Source of the DNA: a virus
DNA length: 56,965 nt
IMG/VR virus record: IMGVR_UViG_3300009506_000101
Location: 1 to 56,965 of that record
Reading direction: 5' to 3' (one strand)
In this document: positions 31,435 through 40,181 of the stretch, in pieces
Layout of the letters: each line of letters begins with the position of its first letter
Position numbering within the stretch: the first letter of the stretch is position 1
Notes under the pieces: model-generated
The model's input: the letters and a program-made list of their open reading frames with translations, nothing else
The model's database searches: none
Told to the model about the DNA's origin: nothing
Program-made: the position numbers and the translations under genes

Positions 31435-31733
31435 GGCGCCGGCTCCTCGGGTTGCGGGGGCTCAGGAGCGGGCTCGGGCTTGGCCCTCCACCAGCAGTCG
31501 TCGGCGAATACGGTGCAGACCTGGTCCTCGATCTTCTCCTCGCCTACCGGCAACGTGGGGCGGCTGACCAGCATGGCGATGCAGGTCGGGCACGCGATTA
31601 CCGCGCCCGGTACCCCTACCTCGTGGACCCCGTACGCCATCTCGCCCCGCGAGAGTGGGCGGCCGCAGTAGCACCTGGCGTTAGGTGCCAAGATGGCGCC
31701 GTGCCGGCGGATCTGGATCTTGACCGTCTCCAT
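31431..31733 (-). CDS. Small zinc-ribbon protein
   Basis: The 100-residue protein has a zinc-ribbon pattern, NARCYCGRPLSRGEM and IACPTCIAML, in its first 60 residues and a Pro/Glu-rich tail (EPAPEPPQPEEPAP). It is the only zinc ribbon among the virion genes. The ATG at 31733 follows the CAACGGGGTGA leader; a GTG six bases upstream is also possible. Confidence 0.6.
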   Translation of the reverse strand: METVKIQIRRHGAILAPNARCYCGRPLSRGEMAYGVHEVGVPGAVIACPTCIAMLVSRPTLPVGEEKIEDQVCTVFADDCWWRAKPEPAPEPPQPEEPAP

Positions 31734-31735
31734 CG

Positions 31736-31746
31736 TCACCCCGTTG
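31736..31746 (-). promoter_or_regulatory. CAACGGGGTGA leader/ribosome site (copy 3)
   Basis: Third exact copy of the 11-mer, three bases upstream of the ATG at 31733 and overlapping the possible GTG start. A degenerate form (CCACGGGGTGC) precedes the 33463 gene. Confidence 0.5.
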
Positions 31747-31758
31747 TTGCCGCTCCCG

Positions 31759-32208
31759 TCAGGAGCTCGTTCGCGCGAATGCCGCCAGCCGCGCCACAAC
31801 ATGCTCGGCCGTCGCGTTCGTGTCGTTCGCGTGGTTCTCCATCCGGAGCTCGATGACCTGGCCGGGCTCGACATAGAGCCAGACCGGCAGCGAGGCCGGC
31901 GTGATGTTGGTGTTGCCTGGCTTCGTGTGGACGTGCTCCTGGACGAGGCTCCCGTCGACATGCCACGCGAGCGCGATCTCGCCGGTAGCGGTCGCGTTGA
32001 CCGAAACGGCGCAGTCCGCCATTACGTCAGCGGGCTCGGTCCCGTTGTACGTGACGGCGCATCCCGATGCCTCGAGCTCGAAGATGTCGGTATGGGTTCT
32101 GCTTCCCAGAGCGTACGTGCCTGCAATCGAGTCCCAGGTGCCCGGCCCCGTCAGGTCCGTCTCGGCTGACGCGGTCAGCTCGACCAGGCAGCGGTACAGG
32201 TTAGCCAT
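31759..32208 (-). CDS. Beta-rich virion protein
   Basis: The 149-residue protein is all-beta by appearance (GCAVTYNGTEPADVMADCAV; WHVDGSLVQEHVHTKPGN; LYVEPGQVIELRMENHANDT) and resembles a jelly-roll or TNF-like decoration domain. It begins in an 8-base overlap with the 32201 gene. It is probably a surface or neck component; no firm match. Confidence 0.55.
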   Translation of the reverse strand: MANLYRCLVELTASAETDLTGPGTWDSIAGTYALGSRTHTDIFELEASGCAVTYNGTEPADVMADCAVSVNATATGEIALAWHVDGSLVQEHVHTKPGNTNITPASLPVWLYVEPGQVIELRMENHANDTNATAEHVVARLAAFARTSS

Positions 32209-32980
32209 CCATCACCACGGCAGCGCCATCGTGGCGCAGCAGCTCATTATCATACTGGATCGCGCCATCGTCGTCGGGCTCGTAGATGTCGCCGGCGTGC
32301 CTACCGCCCTGGCTGATCTCGGCATCGAGGGCAGCGGCGTAGGTGTAGAGCTCCGTGTCCCAGGTCGCGAGCTCCTCGATGTCGACGCCCGTGGCCAACC
32401 CAGTGAACGTGATGTCGCGGTCGCCGTCGCCGTCCGTCACGTGGGCCGACATCTCGAGTCCGGACCCGCCGGACTTCAGCATCCAGTTGTAGCCAAGCTG
32501 GTCGGGCAGAAAGGAACCTCGGGTCGCCGACAGTGGGTCGGTGTCGCCCGACACGATCCACGACGGGTCCCGCTCCCGGTGCAGCACCAGCGCCATGATC
32601 TTGTCGACGACATGCGCGAACGGGGCCCGGCGGATCGTGACCTCTGGCTGCGCCGGCTCCTCGACCCAGTAGATCGTGATGCGGCTCGTGACCTTGAGGA
32701 CGTCGTCGCTCTCGCGACGCCGCTCCGTGCTGGACCGCCAGAGGTAGAGGGCCGGGAGCCTGGACTCATCGAACAGCCGCTTGGGGTCGTGATAGAAGAC
32801 GTGCTCCACCACGTTGGCGGTCGCGCCGCCGCGCCGGGTCCGCCAAGCCGTGTTGCCATTCCGGTTGATGGCGGCCTTGAGGAACTGCCCGAGCCGCTGG
32901 AGCGTCAGGTCTCCAACGACGTCAGTCGCGAGGCTGGGGGCAACGATCGGGATCTGGGTGATGCCCAGGACGTCGGCCAT
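32201..32980 (-). CDS. Neck protein, tail-terminator candidate
   Basis: The 259-residue protein follows the gp36-like connector, the site of the Mu gp37 / tail terminator gene. It opens with LTLQRLGQFLKAAINRNGNT, has SRLPALYLWRSSTERRRESD and SRITIYWVEEPA, which fits a terminator fold, and ends with an acidic segment (GDIYEPDDDGAIQYDNELL). The assignment rests mainly on order. Confidence 0.55.
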   Translation of the reverse strand: MADVLGITQIPIVAPSLATDVVGDLTLQRLGQFLKAAINRNGNTAWRTRRGGATANVVEHVFYHDPKRLFDESRLPALYLWRSSTERRRESDDVLKVTSRITIYWVEEPAQPEVTIRRAPFAHVVDKIMALVLHRERDPSWIVSGDTDPLSATRGSFLPDQLGYNWMLKSGGSGLEMSAHVTDGDGDRDITFTGLATGVDIEELATWDTELYTYAAALDAEISQGGRHAGDIYEPDDDGAIQYDNELLRHDGAAVVMDG

Positions 32981-33459
32981 CAGAAGTCACCGAAGCCGTT
33001 CTCGGTGTAGCTATCGGGCTGGTAGTCCTCGTCCGCTAGCCCATAGCCATTCACGACGTAGTCCCCGCCATGGTTGGCACCAGGCTCTGGGGCTCCGTCG
33101 ACATCGAGCCGGGTGTCGCCCTTCCGCAACGACAGCAGCTCACGCTCCGTCGCCTGCCAGAGCGGCAGCCACTCCCGGGACGCTGCCTTTGGGAAGCGCC
33201 GGCACAGCATCGCCTCCGCGATGTCTAGGCAGAGTCGCGTTGCCTCGTGGGGCGGTGTCGTGATCCGGAGAGTCGAGAGCGGGTAGATGCCACGGACGTA
33301 GCTCTCGAAATGCGACTCCGCGTCCTGGATGAGCTGCGTTACGGGATTTGTGTCGGGCGTGCCGTTGTTGTCGTCGTCCATTACGCGCGCTAGCTTCGCG
33401 GCCGACACGCGATCGCTCAGCATGGCTTGCGTGATGTAGTACGGCGACGTCTCGGACAT
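32980..33459 (-). CDS. gp36-like head-tail connector (DUF1320 type)
   Basis: The 159-residue protein begins YYITQAMLSDRVSAAKLARV, followed by DAESHFESYVRGIYPLSTLR and LCLDIAEAMLCRRFP, the hallmark of Mu gp36 (DUF1320) connectors. The C-terminal 40 residues are Gly/Asp/Tyr-rich. It docks under the portal. Stop and next start overlap by one base (32980). Confidence 0.8.
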   Translation of the reverse strand: MSETSPYYITQAMLSDRVSAAKLARVMDDDNNGTPDTNPVTQLIQDAESHFESYVRGIYPLSTLRITTPPHEATRLCLDIAEAMLCRRFPKAASREWLPLWQATERELLSLRKGDTRLDVDGAPEPGANHGGDYVVNGYGLADEDYQPDSYTENGFGDF

Positions 33460-33462
33460 GGC

Positions 33463-33651
33463 CTAGAGCCTGCGCAGGTTGCCCGGCTGAATGCGGTTGA
33501 GCCGCTTTGCAATCTCGGCCGGCAACTCCACCTTCGCGCCTTTGCGGTAGAGCTTGCCGGCATGTACGAAGCTCGCATCCCCCACGACCTCATAGGTTGC
33601 GGGCTTGGAAGTGTCGGTCTGCTGTTGTTGCGGATTCGGATTGTTCGCCAT
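33463..33651 (-). CDS. Small DUF7210-like virion-region protein
   Basis: A 62-residue protein: a Gln/Asn-rich N-terminus, then a compact beta domain (SFVHAGKLYRKGAKVELPAE) and EIAKRLNRIQPG. The same layout occurs in small phage proteins next to capsid genes that read V.vGk.y..Ge.v.lP...A..L...G. Function unknown. ATG at 33651; another start at 33660 is possible. Confidence 0.6.
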   Translation of the reverse strand: MANNPNPQQQQTDTSKPATYEVVGDASFVHAGKLYRKGAKVELPAEIAKRLNRIQPGNLRRL

Positions 33652-33745
33652 TTCGTGCACCCCGTGGAAAGTGGATGGCAGACGGCTTTTGCGCGCGGTC
33701 TGCCAGCGCGCATTGTATTGCAGCCTATCGGCTGAATCCTTCCAA

Positions 33746-34864
33746 TCAGGTCAGGACGGTCGTCAGGAGGTACCCGCAGTCCGAGCACACGACCTTGACC
33801 ACGTCCGCGTCAGCGGCCTGCGTCCAGTACCCACCCTTGCCGCCGCGGCCGTTCTCGAACCACGTCAGCTGAGTCGGGCTCTGAACGAACGTGGTCCCGA
33901 ACGATGCGCTTCTCCGCGACGGGCGCGCCGCGACCCTCACGAGCCCGAACACGTTCGACCACAGGTTCGTCCACGTGGCGGAGCTCTGGTTCTCGTTGGC
34001 GGCGTCATACTGCCCGTATCCCACGAGGTAGTCGTCGACCTCGAAGTAGGCAGCCAGCATCTCGCGCGTCGCCTGCATGGGCGCGTTGCCGCCATACTTG
34101 AACGTGTCCAGGATGACGGGGTGCCGCTTCAGGATGCGGTGCACGTCCCAGCTGGTGAAGGCCACGAGCCTGGTCTGCTGGGTGCCGCGCCAGATCGAGG
34201 CCTTGATGGCGTCCACGTCCTTGCCGGGGTTGCCGCCAGTGGGGCTGTTCCACGTGATGCTGGGCGCGCTCGTGTTGGTCCCGTAGTTGCTGGACGTACA
34301 CAGCACCGTCGCCTGAGCGGACTCGCGCTTGAGCGCCATCCCGTCCAGCACGTTCAGCATGGGATCGATCATGTCCTGGATGATGGAGTCGAACATCGAC
34401 TCGTCCCAGCTGTCCAGGAACTCCTTGAGGGCCCGCTTCACCATCGTGGCGGTGTCGCTCTCGATTCCTTCCGAGACCTGATTGACCGCGCCCTCGGAAT
34501 TGACGGTCGTGTCGGGGATGTGGAACTTGGTGCGCTTCGGGTACTTCCAGAACTGCAGCCCAAGGCCCTTGCTGGTCGGGACCACGTACTCGGGCACCAG
34601 ACGCGACCCGATGAACTCGTCGTTCGCATACATGACCGACAGATCTTGCAAGATCTGGACGGTCGTGGTCGTGCCGGGCGTCAGGTTCCGGATGCGGTCA
34701 TTCGCGGCCTTCCATTCGTCGGCCTTGGTCGGGTCCGACACCATGGTGCGAAGCGCGCCCAGGTACTTGTCCAGCGCCAGGCCCTTGGCCGTGCGGGCCA
34801 CGGGGAACTCGTCCGTATCCCGGAACGCGGCCGCGGGGAGCGGTTGATTGAATCTGGTCGACAT
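33746..34864 (-). CDS. Major capsid protein
   Basis: The 372-residue protein directly follows decoration and protease genes in the HK97-type order. Motifs include YANDEFIGSRLVPEYVVPTS, FWKYPKRTKFHIPDTTVNSE, KDVDAIKASIWRGTQQTRL and SWDVHRILKRHPVILDTFKY, the pattern of a phage coat protein related to the major capsid (E family) group. The C-terminus contains a CSDCGYLL element that could bind zinc or form a disulphide. Strong AAGGAG site upstream. Confidence 0.85.
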   Translation of the reverse strand: MSTRFNQPLPAAAFRDTDEFPVARTAKGLALDKYLGALRTMVSDPTKADEWKAANDRIRNLTPGTTTTVQILQDLSVMYANDEFIGSRLVPEYVVPTSKGLGLQFWKYPKRTKFHIPDTTVNSEGAVNQVSEGIESDTATMVKRALKEFLDSWDESMFDSIIQDMIDPMLNVLDGMALKRESAQATVLCTSSNYGTNTSAPSITWNSPTGGNPGKDVDAIKASIWRGTQQTRLVAFTSWDVHRILKRHPVILDTFKYGGNAPMQATREMLAAYFEVDDYLVGYGQYDAANENQSSATWTNLWSNVFGLVRVAARPSRRSASFGTTFVQSPTQLTWFENGRGGKGGYWTQAADADVVKVVCSDCGYLLTTVLT

Positions 34865-34899
34865 TGTCGTTGACTCCTTTGCGCTTCAGTCGGCCGCTC

Positions 34900-35349
34900 T
34901 CACGTGCCGGTGTGGAAGGCCCTGTTTTCGCCGAGGTAGCAACCGACGAGGTCGCCCGATACGCCGGTCGCCATGGCGCGCCCGACGGCGTTCGCGAGCG
35001 TAGTTCCGGGCGCCGTCCTGGCGGCCGTGTCCACGACCCCACCAGAAGCCGGCACCACGATGGCCCGAACCGTGCACCCAGCCGCCGCGACCCTGACGGG
35101 CACGACGCAGGGAGACCCGAGCCGAACGATCCCGATCTTCTTGCCAGCCGTCGCCGGCCAGGCGGACTCGTAGCTCAGATAGGCCACGCCCTCGATCTCG
35201 TCGGTCGCGGCCGTGGCCTCGATGTAGCCGGCCGTCCCGTACACAACCGGCATGCCCTGCCGGACCGTCTCGGTTCCGGCCGTGTTGTCGACCGTCACCT
35301 GGTCGATGAACCCGAGGGATTCGATCTCGGCTCGTCTCGCGATGGTCAT
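34900..35349 (-). CDS. Capsid decoration (cement) protein
   Basis: The 149-residue protein precedes the coat gene and looks like a trimeric beta-tulip cap: GFIDQVTVDNTAGTETVRQG, MPVVYGTAGYIEATAATDEI, GKKIGIVRLGSPCVVPVRVA, and the end GCYLGENRAFHTGT. The layout and sequence resemble DUF2190-type phage cement proteins. Coupled by ATGA to the protease gene. Confidence 0.7.
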   Translation of the reverse strand: MTIARRAEIESLGFIDQVTVDNTAGTETVRQGMPVVYGTAGYIEATAATDEIEGVAYLSYESAWPATAGKKIGIVRLGSPCVVPVRVAAAGCTVRAIVVPASGGVVDTAARTAPGTTLANAVGRAMATGVSGDLVGCYLGENRAFHTGT

Positions 35350-36476
35350 TTCGCATCACTCCTTGCCTCAGCGGCAAGGCGCTGATCGGCGGTTTCGTAC
35401 TGGCGAACTTGTTCGGCAGGCGGCTGGTCTCGCACGACCTGCAACGTCATGGGGAGGTCCGGCAGGCTCGCGGTCAGCTCCTCGAATAGAGCCCGGTCGA
35501 GCTTCCGGAGTTTGAGCGCCGCTTCCCGGGAGGCCGGGACCAGCTTCTTGCCCATAAGGGCCTCGACCGCCGCCGTCGCGCGCTCATTCTCGGCGGTCTC
35601 GTTGGCAGCCCGCAGGGTCGCGAGCTCCGCGTCTTGGGCTGCCAGCTTGGCTTCCAGATCCGCAACGCGCCGCTTCTCAGCGGCGGCATCATCGGACCTG
35701 ACCTCGGGCACGGGCGCCACGGCAGGCGGGACCTGCTCGGGGTTGTCCGTGTTGTCGATTTCAGGGGGCATGGTGCTTCCTTCCGCCGCATCAGCGGCAT
35801 TGTTGAGCATGGACCTCTGAGCCAGTCGCTCGAGGTAGTCGTGATCGCCCGATAGCGTGACTGCTTCCGGGTTGGCCGGGATCGGGACGATCGAGATCTC
35901 GACCAGAACGTTGGGCTCAGTCGGGGAGCCGAGTCGGTACCCGCCCGTCGGCTTGCCCTCGTGGTCCAGGATGCGTTCCACCGCTCCCGGCCGGAACCCG
36001 ACCGACGCGGTCCTGAGCACCTCCTGGAGGATGCCCTGCCAGACTCGCTCGGCGAGCGGGGAGGCCCGGTCGTCGGAGAATTTGGGCTCGAACTCGAGCC
36101 GCCCGCCCACGACCTCGTGGCTGATGCTGCGACCGACCGGAATGGTCTCGGCCTGCGGGAGCGACCCGCCACCGAAGAATCCACCTCCTGTTGACCGGTT
36201 GTGGTTGTATAGGACCAGAGGATTCTTGTTATACCGGCTCAGGTCCCAGTGTTGCTCGACCACGTCGCCGTAGCTGTCCTCGGCGTTCGTTGACGCGATC
36301 ATCCGTACGGAGCGGTTTGCCTCGTTGAGCGTGTCGGCCTTGATCTCGAACCCGAAGTCGCGCCTGATGATGCCGTCGTGCTCGGGTGAATCTTGCTGCT
36401 GCTCGTTGAGCTCGTGCGAATGGGCTTTGCCTCCGGACACAACAGGAACTCGTGGCATGCTGCGCTTGCGCTTCAT
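35346..36476 (-). CDS. HK97-type prohead protease fused to scaffold
   Basis: The 376-residue protein has an N-terminal S78-type protease domain (MIASTNAEDSYGDVVEQHWD, His92 in VLYNHN, Ser158 in RTASVGFRPG, Glu193 in VEISIVPIPAN). After residue 240 comes a scaffold-like part with a coiled coil (AAAEKRRVADLEAKLAAQDA) and a helical end. Protease plus internal scaffold in one chain is common in such phages. It would mature the capsid and be degraded. Confidence 0.85.
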   Translation of the reverse strand: MKRKRSMPRVPVVSGGKAHSHELNEQQQDSPEHDGIIRRDFGFEIKADTLNEANRSVRMIASTNAEDSYGDVVEQHWDLSRYNKNPLVLYNHNRSTGGGFFGGGSLPQAETIPVGRSISHEVVGGRLEFEPKFSDDRASPLAERVWQGILQEVLRTASVGFRPGAVERILDHEGKPTGGYRLGSPTEPNVLVEISIVPIPANPEAVTLSGDHDYLERLAQRSMLNNAADAAEGSTMPPEIDNTDNPEQVPPAVAPVPEVRSDDAAAEKRRVADLEAKLAAQDAELATLRAANETAENERATAAVEALMGKKLVPASREAALKLRKLDRALFEELTASLPDLPMTLQVVRDQPPAEQVRQYETADQRLAAEARSDAK

Positions 36477-36527
36477 TTGGTCACCAAACTGGTTGGGTCG
36501 AGATCAGATCGGAGCCGATCGACGCCA

Positions 36528-37937
36528 TCACGGAGGCGGATCGTCCTCCGGGTCTGGCGGCGGTTCCGCTGCGGGTTGTTGGGGCTCGGCTGGGGCTGCT
36601 GGTTCTCCGAACGGTCCCGGCTGAGCTCCGGTCGTGAGCGTTTCTTCATCGGCTTCCGGCTCCGGCATCCTGGTTTCTTCCCGGACCCAATTGGCCCCGA
36701 CCTTCATCCGCTTGGCCAGCACGTCGACCGCGTTGGCAAACTGGACTAGGTCGACCTGCGTCTTGACGTCCGGCAGCAGCAGGGGGGCACGCTTGCCCGA
36801 GACGTTGAACGCGACCAGCGGCCTGACCAACATGGCGTTGACCGTGACGGCCAGCGCGAGTGCCCGTGCATCCCGCCGGGCCTGCGACATCCGGTACCCG
36901 ACCTCACCGAGGCTTCGGGCCCCGCGGTCCCCTGATTCGAGCAGGAGCGTGTGGCCTAGGATGGCTTTCGACAGCTCCATACCGAGCCACTCTTCGAGCT
37001 CGCGGAAACGAGATCCGCCCGACTGCCCCGTCGTCTTGGGGTACTCGACCAGCGCCTTCAGGGTCTCGGGGATGGCTGCGCCGCCAGACGTCGTGAGCTT
37101 TTGGGCCAGCTGCTTAGCAAACGCTATGTCTTCCTTCGACGCCGTCTTGAGGTACTGGATCAGCCGGATGGGCTTCCAGGCGTTCTCGCTCTCGGTCAAC
37201 CAGCCCTTGAGGCCGTGGTTCCGGAACATGCCGGCCCACGCCAGCATGCGGTCCAGGCCCTCTCGGATCGCGACATCGCCATTGATGCGTGGCCGGTGCT
37301 GGACGAACTTGCCGAGCGGATAGGATGCGAGCAGGTCCACCCCGCCCACGTCGACGTTGCGGTTGCCGGCGGCATCGAAGAGAAGCGCGCCTGTCGTCTG
37401 GCTGAACCCGAACCGGTTGGCCTGGACGTTCTTGGCGTCCGGGATCATCCAGCCACGGAGCAGCGGCTCGCCGCCGTCATACATGCGCCACAGCAGCTCG
37501 CTGGTCGCGTGACCGTGGCACTCGCCCTCGCCCGTCAGGTGGGCCAGCATCTGCTGCCACGCCCCGCATTCCCGGATCGCGGCCTGGACCTGCTTGGCCA
37601 GCTTCTGCTCGGACTTGCGGGGCTTGCCTCGGACTGCAGAAAGCGGGACGGCCTGCCACTCGAGCGACGCGACGTCGAGCTCGAGCGTGGTCAGGCAGGC
37701 GTGGATGTGCCCGTCCTTCTCCCGGATCTCGTGCACGAGATCGATCAGCTGATAGGGCCGACCTGAGTTCGCCGCAGCAATGATGCCGCTCAGGCCTTCT
37801 GGCGAGAGCGTGCCCCCGACCTGGAAGAACTGGCCCCACAGCGGAAGGTCCTGCACGACCTCGCCGGTGGGCGGCTTCTCCTCGGCCCTGGCTGCTGGCG
37901 CCGGCGGCCGTTGGCTGATGCGCCGACGCCTCGCCAT
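36528..37937 (-). CDS. Portal protein, Mu gp29-like (DUF935)
   Basis: The 469-residue protein has the DUF935 portal pattern: DLVHEIREKDGHIHACLTTL, LDVASLEWQAVPLS, CHGHATSELLWRMYDGG, GKFVQHRPRINGDVAIREGL, and a clip/wing segment (LGEVGYRMSQARRDARALAL). The last 60 residues are Pro/Glu/Asp-rich. It forms the dodecameric DNA port of the head. The ATG at 37937 is preferred; a GTG at 37943 overlaps the previous stop as GTGA and is equally possible. Confidence 0.85.
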   Translation of the reverse strand: MARRRRISQRPPAPAARAEEKPPTGEVVQDLPLWGQFFQVGGTLSPEGLSGIIAAANSGRPYQLIDLVHEIREKDGHIHACLTTLELDVASLEWQAVPLSAVRGKPRKSEQKLAKQVQAAIRECGAWQQMLAHLTGEGECHGHATSELLWRMYDGGEPLLRGWMIPDAKNVQANRFGFSQTTGALLFDAAGNRNVDVGGVDLLASYPLGKFVQHRPRINGDVAIREGLDRMLAWAGMFRNHGLKGWLTESENAWKPIRLIQYLKTASKEDIAFAKQLAQKLTTSGGAAIPETLKALVEYPKTTGQSGGSRFRELEEWLGMELSKAILGHTLLLESGDRGARSLGEVGYRMSQARRDARALALAVTVNAMLVRPLVAFNVSGKRAPLLLPDVKTQVDLVQFANAVDVLAKRMKVGANWVREETRMPEPEADEETLTTGAQPGPFGEPAAPAEPQQPAAEPPPDPEDDPPP

Positions 37938-37939
37938 GC

Positions 37940-38587
37940 TCACCGGTAGAGCGTGAAGCCCGTTACGGTCGTGTTGGCGTAGTTGATGCGCCAGGGCGCG
38001 ATCGGCTGAGGCTCCTCGGCGGCGAACGGAGTCACGTCGATGTGCCCAGCCTGGTCCTGCGTCGCGATATTGCCGGCGTCGGATGCCCTGATGGACCTGA
38101 CCACGTTGTATTCCCCGCCCTCTAGCCACGGGCCGATGTCCTGGAAGCCTAGCGTCCAGGCACCGCTCGTGTCGTTCTGGGGTCCGATCGTAACCGAGCT
38201 CACGCTCTCGAGTGGCTTGTCTCCCACGAATGTCGCGTTCCCGTCCGTCCCCACAACGGTCGCGGTGCTGGTCGCGGGTACCCCACCGTAGGTGCCTGTG
38301 AAGACGACAGTCGTCCCGTTGATGTAGCTGCCTGCGCTGCTTGAGGCGGTCGCGCACGGGTACATCGGGATGCCCATCTCGGGCATCTGACCGGACGGCT
38401 TGTGGGCGTGGAGCGGGTAAGCGACATTCGATGCAACGTCGTCGCCGTTGAGCGCAGCGCCGCTGTACGTCACGGCGGCCGCAACGGTTGCGATCGTGGT
38501 CTTGATCGAGTCCAGGTCCTGGATGTTGGCCGTCGCCAACGTGATGGGCCTGGGGCTCGAGTAGAAGTCGGTGAGGCGGGTGCCCAT
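37940..38587 (-). CDS. Virion structural protein between portal and terminase
   Basis: The 215-residue protein starts with a helix (ITLATANIQDLDSIKTTIAT) and continues as a beta-rich domain (YINGTTVVFTGTYGGVPATS; EGGEYNVVRSIRASDAGNIA). It shares style with the 38595 product and both lie between terminase and portal, where head fibres or neck decorations may be encoded. No family recognised. Confidence 0.55.
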   Translation of the reverse strand: MGTRLTDFYSSPRPITLATANIQDLDSIKTTIATVAAAVTYSGAALNGDDVASNVAYPLHAHKPSGQMPEMGIPMYPCATASSSAGSYINGTTVVFTGTYGGVPATSTATVVGTDGNATFVGDKPLESVSSVTIGPQNDTSGAWTLGFQDIGPWLEGGEYNVVRSIRASDAGNIATQDQAGHIDVTPFAAEEPQPIAPWRINYANTTVTGFTLYR

Positions 38588-38594
38588 GTCAGGC

Positions 38595-39818
38595 TCAGTA
38601 CGGCTTCAGGTACTTGACGTATGCCACCATCGCGCCCTTCGTGATGGTGTCGCAGTTGACGTCGCTATGGACCAGCACGCTCGGTGTCTGGCCACCTTCC
38701 ATGTTGGGCGGCAGGACCCCGACAGGGCTCGCGACCTTCGCGACGGCATTGAGGCTTCCGCCATCGATCCATCCGTCCGTGTCGCCGCCTGATTGCCCGA
38801 CATCAGCCGTCAGGCTTGCCGTATCGCCGACGTTGTCGAAGATGGCGGTCACGTCGAGGTAGGTCGCCAGCCGTACCGCTCCGGCCGGCAAAGCCGCGTC
38901 GAAATCGATGCTGCCGTCCGTAACTGCCCCGAGGGCTGCCACTTCCGCGAACCCGATCGCCTTGCTGGCAGTGTAGACCCTGTCGGCGCCAAGCTCCTGA
39001 AGCTGTGCCTCAACCTGGGTCCCGGTGAAGTAGTTCCCGGAGTCCGCGGCCCCGATGCGGCTCGCGCCAGTCGTGGCCGTTAGCTCGTCGAATGCATCGC
39101 CGACATTCGTGGCGGTGATCTTGTTGTTCGTGTCCTTGATGCCGATGAAGTCCGCGCCAGCCCCAGATGTCGTTGCCGCGAGGTCGACGTAATTCGGCAG
39201 CGCCGTGAAGGCCAGGTTGGTCGTGTTGAGCGTGATGGGCGCGTTGGTGCTCAGGATGTAGGCCGTGTCGGCGTTGGCCGTCCCTTCCGCCACCACCACG
39301 ATCGTCCCCGGCACCACCTCCGCGCTCGAGTCGAACTCGGGGATGCGGGTCATGGAGTACTTGGCGGAAGCACCTCCCACGGCCGTGAATGCGTAGAGGC
39401 CAACGTCGGCCGCAGCCGCCGCGCCCGTGTTGAGGAACAGGATGTCGCCCACGACGTTGGTCACACCATCGATCGCGCCAACTGCGCCGTTCGCGTCCGC
39501 CGTGATGGTGTTGCCGGTCCTGGTGTAGGCCCCGAGCGCCCCGGTCGTCATGTTGCGGGCCACCAGAACCTTTGGGGTCGCGGAGCCAGCTCCTGGCGCC
39601 ACCCACCGACCACTACCAGCCGACGGAGCCACGCCCCCGACGGTCGCGTTCTCGTCGAAGACGTAGACCGTCTGGCCCACGACCGCCATCTGGCCATGGA
39701 CGCGATAGTCAGCCGGCAATCCAGCCAGCAGGGTAGTGGTCGCGAAGTAGCCCGCAAGCCGCTCGCTCATTTCGCGGGACGCGCTATCGCCGTGCTTGAT
39801 GATGCCAACGCTGCTCAT
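38595..39818 (-). CDS. Probable head/neck fibre or decoration protein
   Basis: The 407-residue protein is Ala/Gly/Thr-rich and all-beta: an N-terminal segment with LPADYRVHGQMAVVGQTVYV, a middle GVTNVVGDILFLNTGAAAAA, AEVVPGTIVVVAEGTANADT, and a C-terminal domain (FDAALPAGAVRLATYLDVTA). Composition and position suggest a virion surface fibre. TAGGAGACACAG precedes the ATG at 39818. Confidence 0.6.
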   Translation of the reverse strand: MSSVGIIKHGDSASREMSERLAGYFATTTLLAGLPADYRVHGQMAVVGQTVYVFDENATVGGVAPSAGSGRWVAPGAGSATPKVLVARNMTTGALGAYTRTGNTITADANGAVGAIDGVTNVVGDILFLNTGAAAAADVGLYAFTAVGGASAKYSMTRIPEFDSSAEVVPGTIVVVAEGTANADTAYILSTNAPITLNTTNLAFTALPNYVDLAATTSGAGADFIGIKDTNNKITATNVGDAFDELTATTGASRIGAADSGNYFTGTQVEAQLQELGADRVYTASKAIGFAEVAALGAVTDGSIDFDAALPAGAVRLATYLDVTAIFDNVGDTASLTADVGQSGGDTDGWIDGGSLNAVAKVASPVGVLPPNMEGGQTPSVLVHSDVNCDTITKGAMVAYVKYLKPY

Positions 39819-39830
39819 TTTCTGTGTCTC

Positions 39831-40181
39831 CTAGAATCCGTAGTCACCATCGCCCGCGAAGTAGCCGTCGACGTGGATGTACGAATCGATGTCGTCCGTG
39901 CTGTCAATACCGCTCGGGGTCGCCATTACGGCGAGCGCGAACGCGTCGCCCTGGTCTGGGCTGCGCCCCAGAATCGCCTTGATCTCGTCCTTGCCCTGGA
40001 CCTTCATGGCCCCGTTGGCTCTGTTGAACGAGTAGGTCGGGGTGAGGAGGTCCTCCTCGAGTTCCGGAGGCTCCGCGTCCTTGTCGATCGCCCCGCCCTC
40101 CTCGAGCCAGTCCCGGATCCCGAACCACAGCTGGTCGCGCTTGCGGTAGTGCTGCTCGGGGTCGTCACTCGGACGGGCTGA
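39831..40181 (-). CDS. terL: Large terminase, C-terminal part in a shifted frame
   Basis: From about 40181 downwards a second frame encodes a typical terminase nuclease C-terminus: SARPSDDPEQHYRKRDQLWF, GIRDWLEEGGAIDKDAEPPE, LLTPTYSFNRANGAMKVQG, KDEIKAILGRSPDQGDAFA, ending at the TAG at 39831-39833. The frame is offset by a net +1 from the N-terminal ORF, which stops at 40165. Together they make one protein, so this piece has no start codon of its own. Confidence 0.75.
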   Translation of the reverse strand, partial: SARPSDDPEQHYRKRDQLWFGIRDWLEEGGAIDKDAEPPELEEDLLTPTYSFNRANGAMKVQGKDEIKAILGRSPDQGDAFALAVMATPSGIDSTDDIDSYIHVDGYFAGDGDYGF

